Part shown: one piece after another, positions 63,106 through 64,000 of the stretch
Layout of the letters: each line of letters starts with the position of its first letter
How positions within the stretch are numbered: the first letter of the stretch is position 1
Origin: an uncultured Oscillospiraceae bacterium
Lineage (GTDB): Bacteria; Bacillota; Clostridia; Oscillospirales; Ruminococcaceae
Length of the DNA: 64,000 bases
Direction of reading: 5' to 3'
Assembly (NCBI GenBank): GCA_934448295.1
Contig: CAKSEY010000007.1
Span: 93,022-157,021 of the forward strand
The notes under the pieces: generated by a model
What the model saw: the letters and a program-made list of their open reading frames with translations, nothing else
Databases searched by the model: none
What the model was told of the DNA's origin: nothing
Position numbers and translations under genes: made by a program

Positions 63106-63156
63106 TTGACAAACCTGTCGCATTATGGTATAATAAACAAATGTGAATCATTCACA
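63106..63156 (+). promoter_or_regulatory. TetR gene promoter and autoregulatory operator
   Basis: TTGACA at 63106-63111 and TATAAT at 63129-63134 with 17 bases between. At 63142-63156 lies the perfect palindrome TGTGAAT-C-ATTCACA, on the expected transcription start, a typical TetR-family operator. Confidence 0.8.
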
Positions 63157-63229
63157 CACTGTGCAGAAAGACTGAGATGATCGCATGAATAAGCTGTGAA
63201 TTGGTATTACAAAGAAAGGAAGTACGGAG

Positions 63230-63862
63230 ATGGCAGTTACCACCAGAAACAATACGGACAAGAGAGTAATACGGACGAAGAAAGCGATACGCACGGCATT
63301 GTTCAAGCTTATGGAGTCAAAGGATATCGCTTCCATAACCATTAGCGAGCTCACAGCCCTTGCGAATGTCAACCGCAGGACTTTCTACACGCATTACAGC
63401 AATATAACGGATATCCTTGACGAAACGGAATCCGAAATAGTAGAGGAGCTTGGCGCGATAATCCAGCGCTTTGATTCCACAAGCCTGACGGACAGTACAT
63501 ATACGTTATTTATCGAGTTGAGCCGGCTGGTGACGCACGAGTACGGCTTCTATTTCCGGCTGATAAAGAGCGACCTGCGCGGGGTGCTTATTTCCAGAAT
63601 GAAGACTGTGCTCAAGGCTTCCGCCGATAAGATACTGGGACGTTTCACGATACCTGTCGACGTAGAAAACGTGCTGCTGCTGTCAAGCTTCATTAACGGC
63701 GGCTTCCTTAATTTATTCCTGGAGTGGAACAAATCCGGGAAGGATATCTCCATAGAATCCGCGGCAAAGGTCGCAAGCGTTATGGTTGATTTCTGCGTGA
63801 AAAACGCCGAAAACATAACAGAGTCTATTGCTAAGACCGAATTCCCGGAAATAAAGGAATGA
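63230..63862 (+). CDS. TetR/AcrR family regulator, DhaS-like
   Basis: 210 residues. Helix-turn-helix TKKAIRTALFKLMESKDIAS with TISELTALANVNRRTFYTHYSNITD, then an all-helical C-terminal domain of the DhaS-like kind (GFYFRLIKSDLRGVLISRMK; SSFINGGFLNLFLEWNKSGK). Start ATG 63230 has AAAGGAAG and CGGAG upstream. It carries a palindrome in its own promoter; the regulated genes may be itself and xylB, which is divergent. Confidence 0.87.
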   Translation: MAVTTRNNTDKRVIRTKKAIRTALFKLMESKDIASITISELTALANVNRRTFYTHYSNITDILDETESEIVEELGAIIQRFDSTSLTDSTYTLFIELSRLVTHEYGFYFRLIKSDLRGVLISRMKTVLKASADKILGRFTIPVDVENVLLLSSFINGGFLNLFLEWNKSGKDISIESAAKVASVMVDFCVKNAENITESIAKTEFPEIKE

Positions 63863-63888
63863 TTGTACGCTAAGCCTGTACAAAACAG

Positions 63889-63921
63889 CCGCCTTTCCGC
63901 TTGACAGAAAGGCGGTTTTTC
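63889..63921 (+). terminator. Terminator of the TetR gene
   Basis: CCGCCTTTC at 63889-63897 pairs with GAAAGGCGG at 63907-63915, followed by TTTTTCT. Confidence 0.9.
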
Positions 63922-63925
63922 TATA

Positions 63926-64000
63926 GGTAACCTCTAAAAACCCACAAAAATACAGGCAAATAGAGGCATTTAGCATAATCGGTCAAATATTGACCAGCAA
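63926..64000. mobile_element. Left end of a second element with the MITE-like terminal repeat
   Basis: GGTAACCTCTAAAAACC at 63926-63942 is identical to the left end of the element at 43276. The bases after it differ from copy 1, so this may be a longer or autonomous relative that continues past the window. It sits directly behind a terminator T run, as copy 1 sits behind a promoter. Confidence 0.6.

Overview
The window looks like chromosome from an anaerobic gut or rumen Clostridia of the Ruminococcus / Oscillospiraceae kind. This rests on strong AGGAGG-type ribosome binding sites, moderately GC-rich coding DNA, a lipoprotein GH5 endoglucanase, GH43 and DUF5605-type glycosidases, Rex-type control of a fused AdhE, an ECF vitamin/heme-type transporter and a Bce-type peptide-sensing module. 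The assignment is inference; there is no rRNA, tRNA or phylogenetic marker beyond glmS, ilvBN and xylB.

Layout. 1-6.6 kb: a partial gene, a nitroreductase, and a decaying plant-polysaccharide locus (intact GH5, GH43 with two compensating frameshifts, AraC regulator, a solute-binding lipoprotein that has lost its middle, a DUF5605-type glycosidase with one frameshift). 6.6-14.2 kb: a structured spacer, two secreted cell-wall proteins (DUF187-type lipoprotein; amidase with a TIM-barrel-like N-terminus) and glmS. 14.2-25.3 kb: a visibly AT-richer island directly downstream of glmS. It holds a run of three different dynamin-like GTPases and a very large TPR/Sel1-Hint protein, preceded by two small Cys-rich (zinc-binding-like) proteins, with a divergent XRE regulator and two proteins I cannot place. 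This is the best candidate here for an undescribed system. 25.5-30.3 kb: BceRSAB-type two-component/ABC module. 30.7-36.0 kb: sucrose operon (ScrR, broken EIIBCA, GH32, fructokinase). 36.1-43.2 kb: TetR, fused ECF A-A-T protein, Trep_Strep-type S component and two ABC exporter-fold half transporters, resembling heme/siderophore uptake loci. 43.2-46.5 kb: a MITE-like palindrome, two LysR regulators and a MetE/YxjG-like protein with a MET-box-like operator. 46.7-50.9 kb: ECF sigma factor with a large membrane-anchored partner, a cupin protein and an APH-fold kinase. 51-58.5 kb: adhE with a Rex site, a LysR, a lipoprotein and ilvBN. 58.7-63.9 kb: flavodoxin, a LacI-sensor/GGDEF fusion, xylB and a TetR regulator. 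The window ends on a second copy of the terminal repeat of the MITE-like element.

How the genes work together. Carbohydrate capture (GH5/GH43, sucrose, xylulose) feeds fermentation through AdhE under redox control. Several carbohydrate genes carry lesions, and the internal deletion in the binding protein shows that at least part of this decay is real rather than sequencing noise. Promoters with near-consensus -35/-10 boxes and exact 17-18 bp spacing are frequent and are listed where they carry an operator-like palindrome or decide the reading of a gene. All family calls are from reading translated sequence by eye; no searches were run.
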